Assembly: GCF_016808335.1 (NCBI RefSeq) | Contig: NC_053143.1 | Location: forward strand, 2,637,398 to 2,701,397 | Length of the DNA stretch: 64,000 nt | Source: Panicum virgatum | Lineage: Eukaryota > Streptophyta > Magnoliopsida > Poales > Poaceae | Direction: 5' to 3' | Shown here: positions 25,455 to 36,388 of the stretch, piece by piece | Layout: the number at the start of each line of letters is the position of its first letter | How positions within the stretch are numbered: position 1 is the stretch's first letter | Notes under the pieces: model-generated | Database searches by the model: none | What the model saw: the letters and a program-made list of their open reading frames with translations, nothing else | What the model was told of the DNA's origin: nothing | Position numbers and translations under genes: made by a program

Positions 25455-26412
25455 CACAACAATATTATATTTTCCTACGGTTCAGGAAGTATATCTGCTG
25501 TGCTGCCGACCTGAAGACGTCCCTGTCACTCAACTGCAAATTCTAAGCTCTGCACCCGTGTTTCTTCCAAAAAAATAAGCTCTGCACCCGTGTCACGACT
25601 GACAGTTTGGATCGCGTAGTGGTCAACAAAGTTCAGTTTCGATATCTATCGGCTCACAGTAGTTGCATTGGCCATTGTTACCGTGAACGATATCACTGTC
25701 CGCCTACTATTTTAACTAGCGCAACTTGCTGTAAAGTGAAATCAAACTTTTTTTTTCTTGGTGCCTGTTTTCTAGGTTGGTGGCAACGGTGTGTCTGCTG
25801 TGGACGTATGCCTATCAAAATTTTTGCTGGTTGCCTTTTTTAAAAAAGAAAGAAAGAAAGAAGAATCAGTTTCCATGCATGTAGATATATCAGTTTATTT
25901 GTTGCCTTGTTCCATGTTTCGGCTTAGCCATTTGCGTAATTGCGCTTGGTGTCAGGTTGGTTTTCGACGATGGAGACGTCGAGATTTTCAGTTAAAACTG
26001 AAAACCCTCATGATGAGTTCACTTTCGTCTCATGCAAAAGCACCCATCGCATCCGCCGTACGTAGTATACTACCTTCCTAAACGAGCTAGAGAGAAACCT
26101 TCAATGCGAAGGCGAAAGAATCGCATCGCCATCGCGCACGCCGCATTGGTAGATGGTAGGTCCCGTGCGAACCGGCCGTTTTTTTCCCGCGCCGGGCGCG
26201 AACGAAGCTTCCTGGAAGCTCACTCGGTTGATCGTCTTCCTTGTCCCGCGTCCTCCTCCCTGCTATAAACGCGAGCATCGTCTTCTCCACCCCTCACCTT
26301 CCTGCCTCCTTCCTCCTACCTCGATCCCTCCTCCGATCCTCTCGTCAATTCCATCCCTCGGCTATCTACAAGCTAAGGTAACACGTACCATCGCGGTCGC
26401 GGCATCGCCGCC
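25455..26412. other. Spacer and promoter of the CML gene
   Basis: Up to about 26080 no gene or element is recognised. A TATA box (tataaac, 26264-26270) lies about 145 bp before the CML start codon, with a CT-rich leader between them. Confidence 0.5.
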
Positions 26413-26988
26413 ATGAAGCTTAGCGTGCCGTTCTTCGGCTCCTCCTCCGGCAAGAAGGTGACCAATAAGAGGACGCGATCAAAGGACGGCAAGAGCGGCT
26501 CCTTCGGCTCCACCACGTCGTCCTCGTCGGCGTCCGACGAGTGCGCGTCCGCCCTCACGACGCCGCGCACCGTCCTGCCGCTGCCGCCGGCGTCCGCGTC
26601 CGCGTCGGGGGCCGAGAGAAGACACCCGGCGGCGCCCCTGACGAGGGAGAACCTGGAGACCGCCCTGCGGCGGGTGGTCTCGAGCGAGGAGGAGCTGGCC
26701 GAGATGCTCGCCGAGGCGGCGGGGTCCGGGGTCCTGCTGGAGGAGATCGCGGCCGAGGCCCAGGCGGCGGCAGCGGACGAGGGCGAGCTCAGGGACACGT
26801 TCGCGGTGTTCGACGCCGACGGGGACGGCAGGATCTCGGCCGAGGAGCTCCTCGCCGTGCTCGCCTCGCTCGGGGACGACCGGTGCTCCGTCGAGGACTG
26901 CCGCCGCATGATCGGCGGCGTCGACGTCGACGGCGACGGCTTCGTCTGCTTCAATGAGTTCGCGCGCATGATGACGCAAGGGGTTTGA
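26413..26988 (+). CDS. Calmodulin-like calcium-sensor protein (CML), intronless
   Basis: This single exon encodes 191 residues. Residues 1-75 are a Ser/Lys/Ala-rich, probably disordered region. Two canonical EF-hand loops follow: [12 protein letters not shown] at residues 134-145 and [12 protein letters not shown] at 171-182. Both have the acidic residue at position 12 needed for calcium binding, and each is flanked by amphipathic helices ([14 protein letters not shown]). This is half the EF-hand number of calmodulin and fits the divergent plant CML group, which relays calcium signals by binding target proteins. No transmembrane segment or signal peptide is evident. A TATA box at 26264-26270 and a 3' MITE at 27048 frame the gene. 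The exact CML number cannot be assigned from sequence alone. Confidence 0.88.
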   Translation: MKLSVPFFGSSSGKKVTNKRTRSKDGKSGSFGSTTSSSSASDECASALTTPRTVLPLPPASASASGAERRHPAAPLTRENLETALRRVVSSEEELAEMLAEAAGSGVLLEEIAAEAQAAAADEGELRDTFAVFDADGDGRISAEELLAVLASLGDDRCSVEDCRRMIGGVDVDGDGFVCFNEFARMMTQGV

Positions 26989-27047
26989 TATGTCGGGGGC
27001 GCGCCTACTAGCTTTTTGCAGCTGTGTTCTTTGATGCCGTCGTCGAT

Positions 27048-27439
27048 GGCCCTGTTTGGTTACCCGTGCCAGGGAGTCCTGTAAATTTTGAGCATTAATT
27101 ACGGTATTAAATAAAGTTATTTTACAAAACTAACTCCAAAATTCTAGGCTAGGAATACTGAATAATCTAACGAGACCTTTGACCGCGTGATTAGAGAATA
27201 GTTACTGTAGTATCACTGTAACTAATTATTGATTAATTACCGTCATTAGATTCGTCGCGAAAAATTATACCCATCCCTGAAAAAGTTTTGCAAATAGACT
27301 TAATTTAGAACTCCGTCGCGAAAAATTATACTTATCCCTGAAAAAGTTTTGCAAATAGACTTCATTTAGCACTCCATGCATGCGAGATTCTTTTCTCGGC
27401 TTGTGTGCACTAGGAATTAAGTGTGAACCAAACAAGACC
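27048..27439. mobile_element. MITE, family A, with internal 62-bp duplication
   Basis: It starts ggccctgtttggttaccc and ends gtgaaccaaacaagacc. The segment cgtcgcgaaaaattatac to actc is present twice in tandem (about 27251-27312 and 27313-27375). A gat triplet borders both ends, a possible 3-bp duplication. Confidence 0.75.
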
Positions 27440-27921
27440 GATGTCAATAGTAGTTGTGCAAGGCAAATCCAAACAAGAGTTAAGCTTTGTTCTTTTAGTC
27501 CAGTGAAGATCACGAATTGAATGAACTCTCCAGTCATATAAATATAGCTCCAAATGAAATATACTTCATTAGTTTCTTTGGCTAGACGAATGGAGTGTTT
27601 TCATGGAGCTTAATTTTATGCTTATTCATCAAGGATCTAATAATTGTTTAAATGTCAAGTTGACTATCATAAATAGAAGTTCTATTTTAGTATCCTGAAC
27701 TTTAAATTGGAAATTTGGGACATTTGTACTATGGTATGTTTGGTTCATCATTACTCCAACTTTTGTTGCATTGTACTGGGCAGTTAAGGCTATCTAGCTT
27801 AGGTCCCACATTTTAGAAGTACTAGCTACTTCTGGGTACTTTTTGCCTTCACCATCGTAGAATTTTATCAGATGGACGACTCTTATTTTTTCAATCATTG
27901 TAAAATTTCTGTAAATACGGT
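27440..27921. other. Spacer before the retrotransposon
   Basis: AT-rich, with no gene or repeat recognised. The last five bases (27917-27921, acggt) are the target duplication of the retrotransposon. Confidence 0.5.
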
Positions 27922-28988
27922 TGTCGGTACCCTGTAACAGGGATACCCACTCTTACTGCAGCAAGGCAGGACCCGCGTAGTTATCCGAAGCTGCGCGGGA
28001 AAGACGGAGTAGCCAGGCCCCACAGGCCAGGCTTTTCCCTCACCAGGCCAGGCTTTTCCCTCACCAGGCCAACGGCCCCGGACCGTTCCCCGCCTGAGGA
28101 TGGGTCCGGTGACGCCACGTGTCTCTAAGGAAGGGAAGCTCCGGGCTGACCGCCGAGGCCTCGGACCCCCAGAGGGGTCCGGGACCTCCTGCGCCCGTCC
28201 GGACTCCCCTCACCGTGTAGGGGTCCGGAGCCGCCACGTGTCCCGGAGACGCGGGATCGTGCGCGAGTCTTCCGCAGGAAGACTCGCTCACCTGCCGCAT
28301 TTAATGTGGTGGACAAGGCGTGCTCTGCCGCCGCGGTACGCAAGACAGCCTTGTCAGGCCTCGCTGAGCACCGCGTATTACCAAGGAGCACAGTGCAGCC
28401 GCCTGTGCCGCACCCGCGCAGAGCCCGCCTGCAGCATTAAATGGATATGACAGCACGGCACTTTTCCATCATGCCGCCTACGCCGCAAGCTACACCACCC
28501 GCTTAAGCAGTGTGGCGAGCGGTGCCGCTAGCTACGACAGGCCCGACCTGACAAGACAACGCCAGGACATGATGGACGAAGGGCTCTGGGAGCAGGCGAG
28601 GGAATCCAAGAGAGAGATCTCCTTTGCCTGCGACGCCATAATGTATGAACAAGTACGTTATTTTATACTGCATCGTTGGACCCACCTGTCGGGGATCCAA
28701 CAGCTGTGTACGCACCCCCTTGAGATATAAAAGGGAGGCGCTCGCTGTGCACAGGACAATCCAGACTGACTCAAGCTCTCGCAACCTTCTCACTCTCGTG
28801 GGAAGGCAATACAACACACAGTGGACGTAGAGTATTACGCTCCGGCGGCCCGAACCACTCTAAATCCTGCTGTGTTCCTCGTGTTCTTGAGTGAGACCGA
28901 TCTAAGACTAGCTACCCCCTGAGTATACACCCTCTGGGCTAGGGCGGGTGCCTTCCGCCACCCGGCTGTGGTTTGCAGCACCACGACA
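27922..28988 (+). repeat. 5' LTR
   Basis: It starts tgtcggtaccc and ends cagcaccacgaca. It has a TATA box (tataaaag, 28726-28733), repeated ggtccgg words and a short tandem duplication of aggcttttccctcaccaggcc near 28027-28070. It provides promoter and polyadenylation functions for the element. Confidence 0.96.
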
Positions 28989-29010
28989 TTTGGCGCGCCA
29001 GGTAGGGGGG
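28989..29010 (+). other. Primer-binding site region
   Basis: The sequence tttggcgcgccaggtagg directly follows the LTR end, the expected place for tRNA priming of minus-strand synthesis. I do not assign the tRNA. Confidence 0.65.
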
Positions 29011-29043
29011 CAGCTGGTCGCAGTTCATCTTTTCTTCGTCCCC

Positions 29044-31473
29044 ATGGTTCGCGTGGACGACGTGGAGATGACAGAGGGTGTGGCATCCTCCACGCCACAT
29101 GCCTCTCGCGTTCCTGCTCCAGGGGCAACTGTGCCTGTGGAGCAGCCACCACTGGCGGCGGCGCGCGCCGCTCGCCGGCAAGAGTCAGGGCACCCATCAA
29201 GGGCCCCCTCACAGGCTGCGAGCGGCGGAGCGCTGGCAGCGGCTAGGGAGTTGCTTCGCAACCCCCCGGCTGAGGCAGCCTCGCCAGACGCCCTGAAGCA
29301 GTGGCGGGACGACGTCGACCGTCTCCTCCACCTGGCTCAGGCCTCCCCCAGTTCTGCAAAGACTGGGCAACGACCTCCGCCTGGCAACGTGGTGGTACCT
29401 TACCACCAGCGTCAGGGTGGTGCGTCGGCATCTGTGCGCTCCCCTACCGTGAGGGGTGCACGAACAGAAGACTTGCGGGCGGAGCTCAACCGCCGGCGCG
29501 CGGGGGAGGATGCCCGCATCGCTGTCGAGAGGGCGCGAGAGCGCCGTCTCAACATTGAGGGACGCAACCTCAATGTTGATCTGGACGCGGCGGCACCCAG
29601 GCCTCCGGTGAACGCCCGGATTCAATCAGGCGCACCGGTGGCCGGGGTGGGCTGTGCTGCACTTGCGGAGCACCTCCGCGCCGTGGCGTGGCCACCCAAG
29701 TTCCGCCCCCACCTGCCAGAAAAGTACGACGGTACTACTAACCCGTCAGAATTCCTGCAGGTGTATGTTACCGCCATCACAGCGGCTGGTGGTAACGGCG
29801 CCGTAATGGCAAGCTACTTTCATGTAGCCTTGTCTGGGCCAGCCCGGACCTGGCTCATGAATCTCACACCTGGGACGATCCAGTCCTGGGAAGAGCTCTG
29901 TGCGAGGTTCACAGCGAACTTCGCCAGCGCCTACCAGCAGCATGGTGTGGAGGCACACCTTCACGCCGTGAGGCAAAAACCCGGGGAAACGCTTCGGGCC
30001 TTCATCTCGCGCTTCACCAAGGTACGGGGGACCATTCCTCGTATCTCAGATGCATCTATTATTACTGCTTTCCGCCAGGGGGTACGTGATGAGAAGATGC
30101 CAGAGAAGCTGGCGACGCACGAGGTGGAAAGCGTCACTACGCTTTTCTCCCTGGCAGACAAGTGTGCCAGGGCCGCTGAGGGCCGTGCATGGCACTCAGC
30201 CCCCCAAGACGGAGACACCAAGGATGGTGGCTCCAGTGCTACCACTCCGGGCGGTGGCAAGAAGAAGAAGAAGAAGAAGAAGAACCGGGGTCGCGGGGAG
30301 CCGTATTCTGGCGGACCAGTCGTTGCAGCAGCAGCGCCAGCAGCGGCGCCAGCTGCGGCGGCAGCGGCTGGAGGCCAGAATGCACACGGCAAACGCCCTC
30401 GCCCGCAAGGTGGAAGCGGAGGTTCATGCCCAGTGCATCCCACCGCTCGCCACAGCGCCGCTGACTGCCGCGAGATCCAAAAGCTCGCGAAGCGGGTCAG
30501 TGGGCGGCGTGAGCAGTCCTCTAAGGATGGCTCATCCCCTCCTCGCCAGCGGGCCGGCAAGGAGAAGGCCTCTGACAGCGGGGCCGCAGCCGGGGAGAAG
30601 GAGCTGGGGTACCAATCCCCCGCTCGAGAGCTGAAGGGCGTCTATCACGACGACGACTCCGGTTCCGACAACGGCGACCGCCGCAAGAAGCTGTACGTAA
30701 TGTATGGCGGGAGCTGGGAGCTCGTCTCCCGGCGGGACGTGAAGACCCTTCGTCGGGAGGTCCTTTCGGTGAAGCCGGGGGTCCCGAGGGCGGCGCCGCA
30801 CCAGAGGTGGATGAACACCACCATCTCTTTCGGGCCATCCGACTGCCCGGAGAATATGGCCGGAGCTGGTGTGCTACCTTTAGTCACCGCTCCTGTCATA
30901 TCCAACGTGAGGCTCTACCACGTGCTGATTGACGGTGGGGCTGGCCTCAACGTCATCAGTTATGCAGCGTTTAAGCAGCTGCAGATCCCAGAGTCCAAGC
31001 TGACTCCCTCTCGCCCATTCTCCGGAGTGGGCCCACACCCGGTGTTCCCTCTGGGGAGCATCACATTGCCGGTCACGTTCAGGACCGAGGAGAACTTCCG
31101 CACAGAGAGCGTCATGTTCGATGTTGCGGAGGTGAACCTCCCGTTCAACGCCATCATTGGCCGACCGGCACTCTACCGCTTCATGGCCATTGCCCACTAT
31201 GGGTATTTGGTCTTGAAGATGCCTTCCCCTGCCGGAGTCCTCACCGTGCAGGGTGACCGCACCGCTGCCGTCGCTGCAGTTGAGAGACTGCATACTCTGG
31301 CGGCAGAGGCTGCACGCTCCGAGGAGGATCCGTCCACCTCGCAACCCAGGGCGCCTGCAAAGGCTCCCAAGGTCCAACCATCTGATCCGGGCCAAGTTCC
31401 CGTGAAGACGGTACAAATTGGAGCAGACTCCACCAGGACCACCCGCATCGCGGGGAACCTGGAGGAGAAATAG
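29044..31473 (+). CDS. Retrotransposon gag-protease polyprotein
   Basis: 809 codons from ATG 29044 (MVRVDDVEMTEG), ended by TAG at 31471-31473. Residues about 200-380 carry the gag capsid-like core (PEKYDGTTNPSEFLQVY, then ARTWLMNLTPGTIQSWEEL and FISRFTKVRGTIP). A Lys-rich basic run and an unusual Cys/His knuckle (CPVHPTARHSAADC) follow for nucleic-acid binding. Near residue 620 the aspartic protease motif LIDGGAGLNVIS appears. The product would build the virus-like particle and cleave the polyprotein. The stop is in the same frame as the downstream pol reading frame, with no shift. The reading frame is also open upstream of 29044, but that part is untranslated leader. Confidence 0.9.
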   Translation: MVRVDDVEMTEGVASSTPHASRVPAPGATVPVEQPPLAAARAARRQESGHPSRAPSQAASGGALAAARELLRNPPAEAASPDALKQWRDDVDRLLHLAQASPSSAKTGQRPPPGNVVVPYHQRQGGASASVRSPTVRGARTEDLRAELNRRRAGEDARIAVERARERRLNIEGRNLNVDLDAAAPRPPVNARIQSGAPVAGVGCAALAEHLRAVAWPPKFRPHLPEKYDGTTNPSEFLQVYVTAITAAGGNGAVMASYFHVALSGPARTWLMNLTPGTIQSWEELCARFTANFASAYQQHGVEAHLHAVRQKPGETLRAFISRFTKVRGTIPRISDASIITAFRQGVRDEKMPEKLATHEVESVTTLFSLADKCARAAEGRAWHSAPQDGDTKDGGSSATTPGGGKKKKKKKKNRGRGEPYSGGPVVAAAAPAAAPAAAAAAGGQNAHGKRPRPQGGSGGSCPVHPTARHSAADCREIQKLAKRVSGRREQSSKDGSSPPRQRAGKEKASDSGAAAGEKELGYQSPARELKGVYHDDDSGSDNGDRRKKLYVMYGGSWELVSRRDVKTLRREVLSVKPGVPRAAPHQRWMNTTISFGPSDCPENMAGAGVLPLVTAPVISNVRLYHVLIDGGAGLNVISYAAFKQLQIPESKLTPSRPFSGVGPHPVFPLGSITLPVTFRTEENFRTESVMFDVAEVNLPFNAIIGRPALYRFMAIAHYGYLVLKMPSPAGVLTVQGDRTAAVAAVERLHTLAAEAARSEEDPSTSQPRAPAKAPKVQPSDPGQVPVKTVQIGADSTRTTRIAGNLEEK

Positions 31474-34400
31474 GAAGACGCGCTCATCGCTTTCCTCCGG
31501 GCAAATGTCGACGTGTTCGCCTGGGAACCGTCACAGATGCCCGGGATCCCCAGGGAAGTGATCGAGCACAATTTGAGGATCTACCCCGACGCCACGCCGG
31601 TGCGCCAGAAGCCTCGAAAGCAGTCCGTGGAGCGGCAGAACTTCATCCGCGAAGAAGTCCGTAAGCTCCTACACGCCGGCTTCGTCGAGGAGGTCCACCA
31701 CCCCGAGTGGTTGGCCAATCCGGTCGTCGTCCCAAAGGCCAACGGGAAGCTTCGGATGTGCATCGACTACACCAGCCTCAACAAGGCATGTCCAAGAGAC
31801 CCTTATCCTCTTCCGCGTATCGATCAGATCGTGGACTCCACCTCCGGGTGTGACCTTTTGTCTTTCCTAGATGCATACTCTGGTTTCCACCAGATTCAGA
31901 TGTCTAGAGAGGATAGGAAGCATACTGCCTTTGTAACAGTAGATGGGCTTTATTGCTACATTGTCATGCCGTATGGTCTAAGGAATGCCTTACCCACGTT
32001 TGTACGAGCTATGAACAAAACCTTCTGTAATCTAATTAGAGATATTGTTGAGGTTTATGTCGATGACATTGTGGTCAAGACTAAGGTAGGGTCAACACTA
32101 GTGGAGGACCTGTCCCTCGTCTTCGACCGTCTTCGCTCCACGCGCACGAAGCTGAACCCAGAGAAGTGCATCTTCGGCGTCTCAGCAGGGAAGCTGCTAG
32201 GTTTCCTGGTCTCGCATCGAGGCATCGAGGCAAACCCAGCCAAGATCAAGGCAATCGAAGCAATGAGGCCTCCTGGCCGTATCAAGGACGTCCAGAAGCT
32301 TACTGGATCTCTCGCTGCTCTTAGCCGCTTCATATCGAGGCTGGCCGAGAGGGCCCTTCCCTTCTTCAAGCTATTGAGGAGGTCCGTTCCATTTTCTTGG
32401 ACCGAAGAGGCTGAACAGGCCTTCCAGGAGCTGAAGCAGCACCTCACCTCGCTGCCAGTATTGGTGGCTCCAGAACCCGGTGAGCCGTTGTTTCTGTATC
32501 TTGCTGCATCTGCGGAGGTGGTCAGCATGGTGCTGGTCGCCGAAAGGATGGAGCAAACTCGCCAGGGGAGCTCCAAGGTCCTGTTGGCCAAGGATGGTGA
32601 GCCGGACCCCGGACACAGGGGCCCGTCAGCCTCACCCCAGCTTGAAGGTCCGGATCCTGCACAGGCAGGTCCGGGGGAGCCTCATCCTAGTGGGAACCCA
32701 GAACCACTGGGGGCCCAAGGGACAGATGTGGTGGACAAGGGCGAGCCGGACCCGGGAACTAGGGTCCGGACCGTCCAGAAGCCAGTCTACTACGTCAGTG
32801 AAGTCCTCCACGAGGCAAAGGCCAGGTATCTTGAGACGCATAAGCTTATCTATGCAATACTTATTGCGTCCAGGAAACTGCGCCACTACTTTCAAGCACA
32901 CCGAGTTATTGTAGTGACCTCTTACCCATTAAGAGCGATCCTACACAACTCCAACGCCACAGGCAATATCGCCAAGTGGGCAGCAGAGCTGGCAGAGTTC
33001 CAACTGGATTTCCAGCCACGCCATGCGGTCAAGAGCCAGATCCTGGCTGATTTCATAGCGGAGTGGACTCCTTCCCCAAGCAACCCTGGGGGTCCGGTCA
33101 TAAATGCTGGACCCCCGGAGCCGGAAATCAGGACACCAGTCTTCACCGAGCCTCACTGGACACTCTTCTTTGATGGGTCCGCCCGCGAGAAGTGGGCCGG
33201 GGCTGGTGTGGTCCTCATCGACCCAAACGGAGATCAGCTGAAGTACATGGTGCACCTTGAGTTCAAGGCCACCAACAACATGGCGGAATACGAAGCTCTG
33301 ATCTTCGGCCTGACGCAAGCCCTCTCATTGGGGGTCCGGCAGCTTCTGGTGAAGGGGGACACCCAGCTAATCATCAAGCAGGTCCGAGGGGATTGCAACT
33401 GCAACAATCCCCAGCTCGCGGCATACCTCATACACGTGAGGAAGCTCGAGAAGGACTTCGACGCCTTGGAACTGCAACACGTTCCCCGCGAGCACAACTC
33501 AGCAGCAGATGATCTCTCTGCGAGAGCATCTACCTGGGCATCTGTGCCCGAGGGTGTCTTTGAAAGACGGCTGCTGAAACCTACCGCCCAGCCTGCCGAG
33601 CCGGGTGAGGGGGATCAAGCTGGCACCTCGAAGCTAGCGGTCCCGGCAGCATTCCACCTATGGTGCCCGACCAGGGCTGTGTGTTCTATTGAGGAACCTG
33701 GTGACCTTACAGAGCCACCCCCACCTGCTCTGGGAGCTCCCGATGCATGGATCTCCGAGATCCGGGACTACCTGAAGGATAACATCCTCCCTGATGACGA
33801 TGTGTCTGCTGAGCGCGTAGTCCGATTGGCTAAACGTTACGCGGTGGTAGAAGGGGACCTCTACCGCCGTGGCGCCAACGGTGTCCTCATGCGATGCATT
33901 TCCCAGGGAGAGGGCCGCGAGTTGCTCGCGGAGATCCATGGAGGCGAGTGCGGAAGTCATTCCTCCTCTCGCACGCTTGTTGGCAAGGCCTTTCGGCATG
34001 GTTTCTACTGGCCAACAGCACTCCAGGATGCGGCTGAGCTGGTAAGGTCCTGCAAAGCATGCCAGTTCCATGCAAAACAAATACACACCCCAGCTCAAGC
34101 TCTGCAGATGATTCCACCCTCATGGCCATTCGCTGTGTGGGGTGTGGATATCCTGGGGCCTTTCCCCCGGGCTGTCGGCGGATACCGGTTCCTCTATGTC
34201 GCCATCGACAAGTTCACCAAGTGGCCGGAAGTTACTCCTGTGGTGAATATTACTAAGAAATCAGTAGTCGCATTCCTCAGGTCCATTGTGTGCAGATTTG
34301 GCGTCCCAAACCGCATCATCGCGGACAACGGGACCCAATTCAAAAGCAGACTCTTCCAAGAGTACTGTGAGGACATCGGCATCCAGCTATGCTTTGCGTC

Positions 34401-34647
34401 CGTAGCACATCCCCGCAGCAATGGACAGGTTGAGAGAGCGAATGCAGAGATCCTCAGGGGACTCAAGACCCGCACCTACAACTGCTTGAAGAAGCATGGT
34501 GCCAAATGGGTTGACGAGCTTCCGTGTGTACTATGGGGCAACCGGACCACACCCAGCCGAGCCACCGGGGAGACTCCGTTCTTCCTGGTCTACGGGGCTG
34601 AAGCATGCCTTCCCCCAGAAATTCACCTGGGCTCACCACGGGTCTAG
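31474..34647 (+). pseudogene. pol region: reverse transcriptase, RNase H (two), integrase, broken by TAG codons
   Basis: It continues in the gag frame after the TAG at 31471. The reverse transcriptase has the catalytic YVDD at 32056-32067. A first RNase H region (KPVYYVSEVLHEAKARYLE) is followed by a second, archaeal-type RNase H (LFFDGSAREKWAGAGVVL to HVPREHNSAADDLS). Integrase has the His/Cys finger (EIHGGECGSH, SCKACQ) and the D-D-E residues within GVDILGPF, IADNGTQFK and NGQVERAN. A second TAG closes the frame at 34645-34647, before the integrase C-terminus. Between the RT thumb and RNase H lies a Gly/Pro/Asp-rich insert of about 65 residues. This copy probably cannot make a full polyprotein unless TAG is read through. 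Confidence 0.88.
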
Positions 34648-34970
34648 GCTTTTGACGAATCCATGCAGGAATAGCTGTGGTGCTACGACGTGGACTTCGT
34701 TGACGAGCAGCAATCCGAAATGCACGCTACAACCAGGCGCTCCGGCGCTATCATCAACGGTTCGTGCACAGTAGGGAGCTCCGGGCTGGCGACCTCGTCC
34801 TCAGACGGATCCTGAACCGAGCGGGGCTCCACAAACTCTCCCCCAGCTGGGAGGGGCCCTTAAAGGTTACAGAGGTATGCCGGCCCGGATGCGTTCGCCT
34901 CGCCACAGAAGACGGAGTGCCGCTGCCCAACCCATGGAACATAGAGCATCTGCGTAAGTTTTACACCTAG
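34648..34970 (+). pseudogene. Integrase C-terminal part, stop and frameshift
   Basis: A further in-frame TAG occurs at 34672-34674. Recognisable coding then resumes in another frame, from about 34720 to the stop at 34968-34970, including HSRELRAGDLVLRRILNRAG and the terminal PNPWNIEHLRKFYT. The shift of one phase lies near 34700-34720. This confirms that the sense polyprotein of this copy is damaged. Confidence 0.8.
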
Positions 34971-36388
34971 GCAGAGCAGGGAAATAACTTTTCCTTTGTA
35001 ATAAGATAGAGTTAGCGTGCGGTCCAGAGCGGTTGGGGGCTACCCTCGTAAACCCGACCTCTGGCATCCATCGCACTAGCGGCTAACGCGCGGCTCAGAG
35101 CGGTAGAGGTCCGACCTCGTAAACCCGGCCTCTGGCATCCATCGCGCAAGCCATGTACATCGAGATTGCAAAGGAAAGATTTTCTCCTAGTTCTGTCTTT
35201 GTGTCAAGGTTAAATTACGCATTTCGATTCTCGGAATTTTCGCTTTTTCTAACCCCCGCGGGACCTCTACTCTTGTTGCTGCAACTAAGATCTGCATTGA
35301 GCTGCTGGACTGCCGTACAGATCCGGACCCTCTTGCTGCTGGAGAGGGGTCCGGACCCCTAGGGACCTACTCTGGGGAGCGGATACTTTTTTCCTAGGGA
35401 GGTTTGGAGCCCAGTGTAGCCGCTTAGCTGGTTCCGTACCCAAAAGCCTGCACACTCCACCACCCTGTAACGAGTGCCCTAGTACCTGGAGCTGGGTAAT
35501 TGGGGGCCCGGACCTCGCCCCAGCTCAAGAGCTGGCTTCCTAAGTCCAACACGGCATGTTCAGCACTATATCTCAAAGGATCGAGCATAGCAAAGTGACC
35601 TCACCCACTGCTGCAAAGGGTCTGGGACGATGAAGCCAGGTCCGGAAAGATCGTGCTGTTTCCTGGAATGGTCCGGAGCCCTGCGTAGCGCCTTAGCCTG
35701 GTTCCGACCCTAAGCCTACGCACTCCCCCACTCTGTAACAAGCACAGAGCTACCTGGGCCTGCGCATCTAGAGTCCTGGACCTGGTACCAGCCTGGGATT
35801 GGTCAGGAGTGAGCCCCGCGGGTCTGCTACTAAGCTATAACTTTGAAGTGGTACACAGGTTAAAACCTGGCTAGTGGTAGTCAGTCTCAAACCATTGAGC
35901 CTACCTACCAGGGGGTCCGAGTATCTGCTTCAAAGCTTTCCTGCAGGATAAGAGCCAGTCTCGATGGTAGACAGACTCATAGCAACTGAGTCTCTCTCCC
36001 AGGGGGCCCAGGGCATCCGCCTTGTCCCAGACATCATGGATGAATTCTGCATGCGTCAAATAGCTAAGTTGCAGTATCGTTGCTGCTATATAAGCAAACT
36101 TGATTCTTCTATCTGTACTCCTGTATACTACACAGGGAACAAGGCGCTTGATCATCTTGCAGGCTATGCAGCCCTATGCCAAGGAGGTCCGGAGTATCTT
36201 CTACGGCTCAGATGGCAGATAGGTCGAAGCAACTGAACCTATCTGCCAGGGGGCCAGGGCACCGGGGTGCTGCATATTGCAAGTCAACAACTGACAAACA
36301 GCTAAGTTGAAGTTTTTTCTGCTTCAAAAATTTCAGCTAGTACAAAGTTTGTTACATAATGCAAAAGGAAAAAGATACAATGCCCAGC
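34971..36388. other. Non-coding region of the retrotransposon
   Basis: 1.4 kb between the sense pol and the antisense gene, with no coding signal. It contains degenerate direct duplications: about 35010-35078 and 35079-35150, sharing acctcgtaaaccc and cctctggcatccatcgc, and a pair near 35396-35490 and 35665-35750, sharing gcctggttcc, actcc and ctgtaac words. ggtccgga words recur as in the LTRs. Confidence 0.6.
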
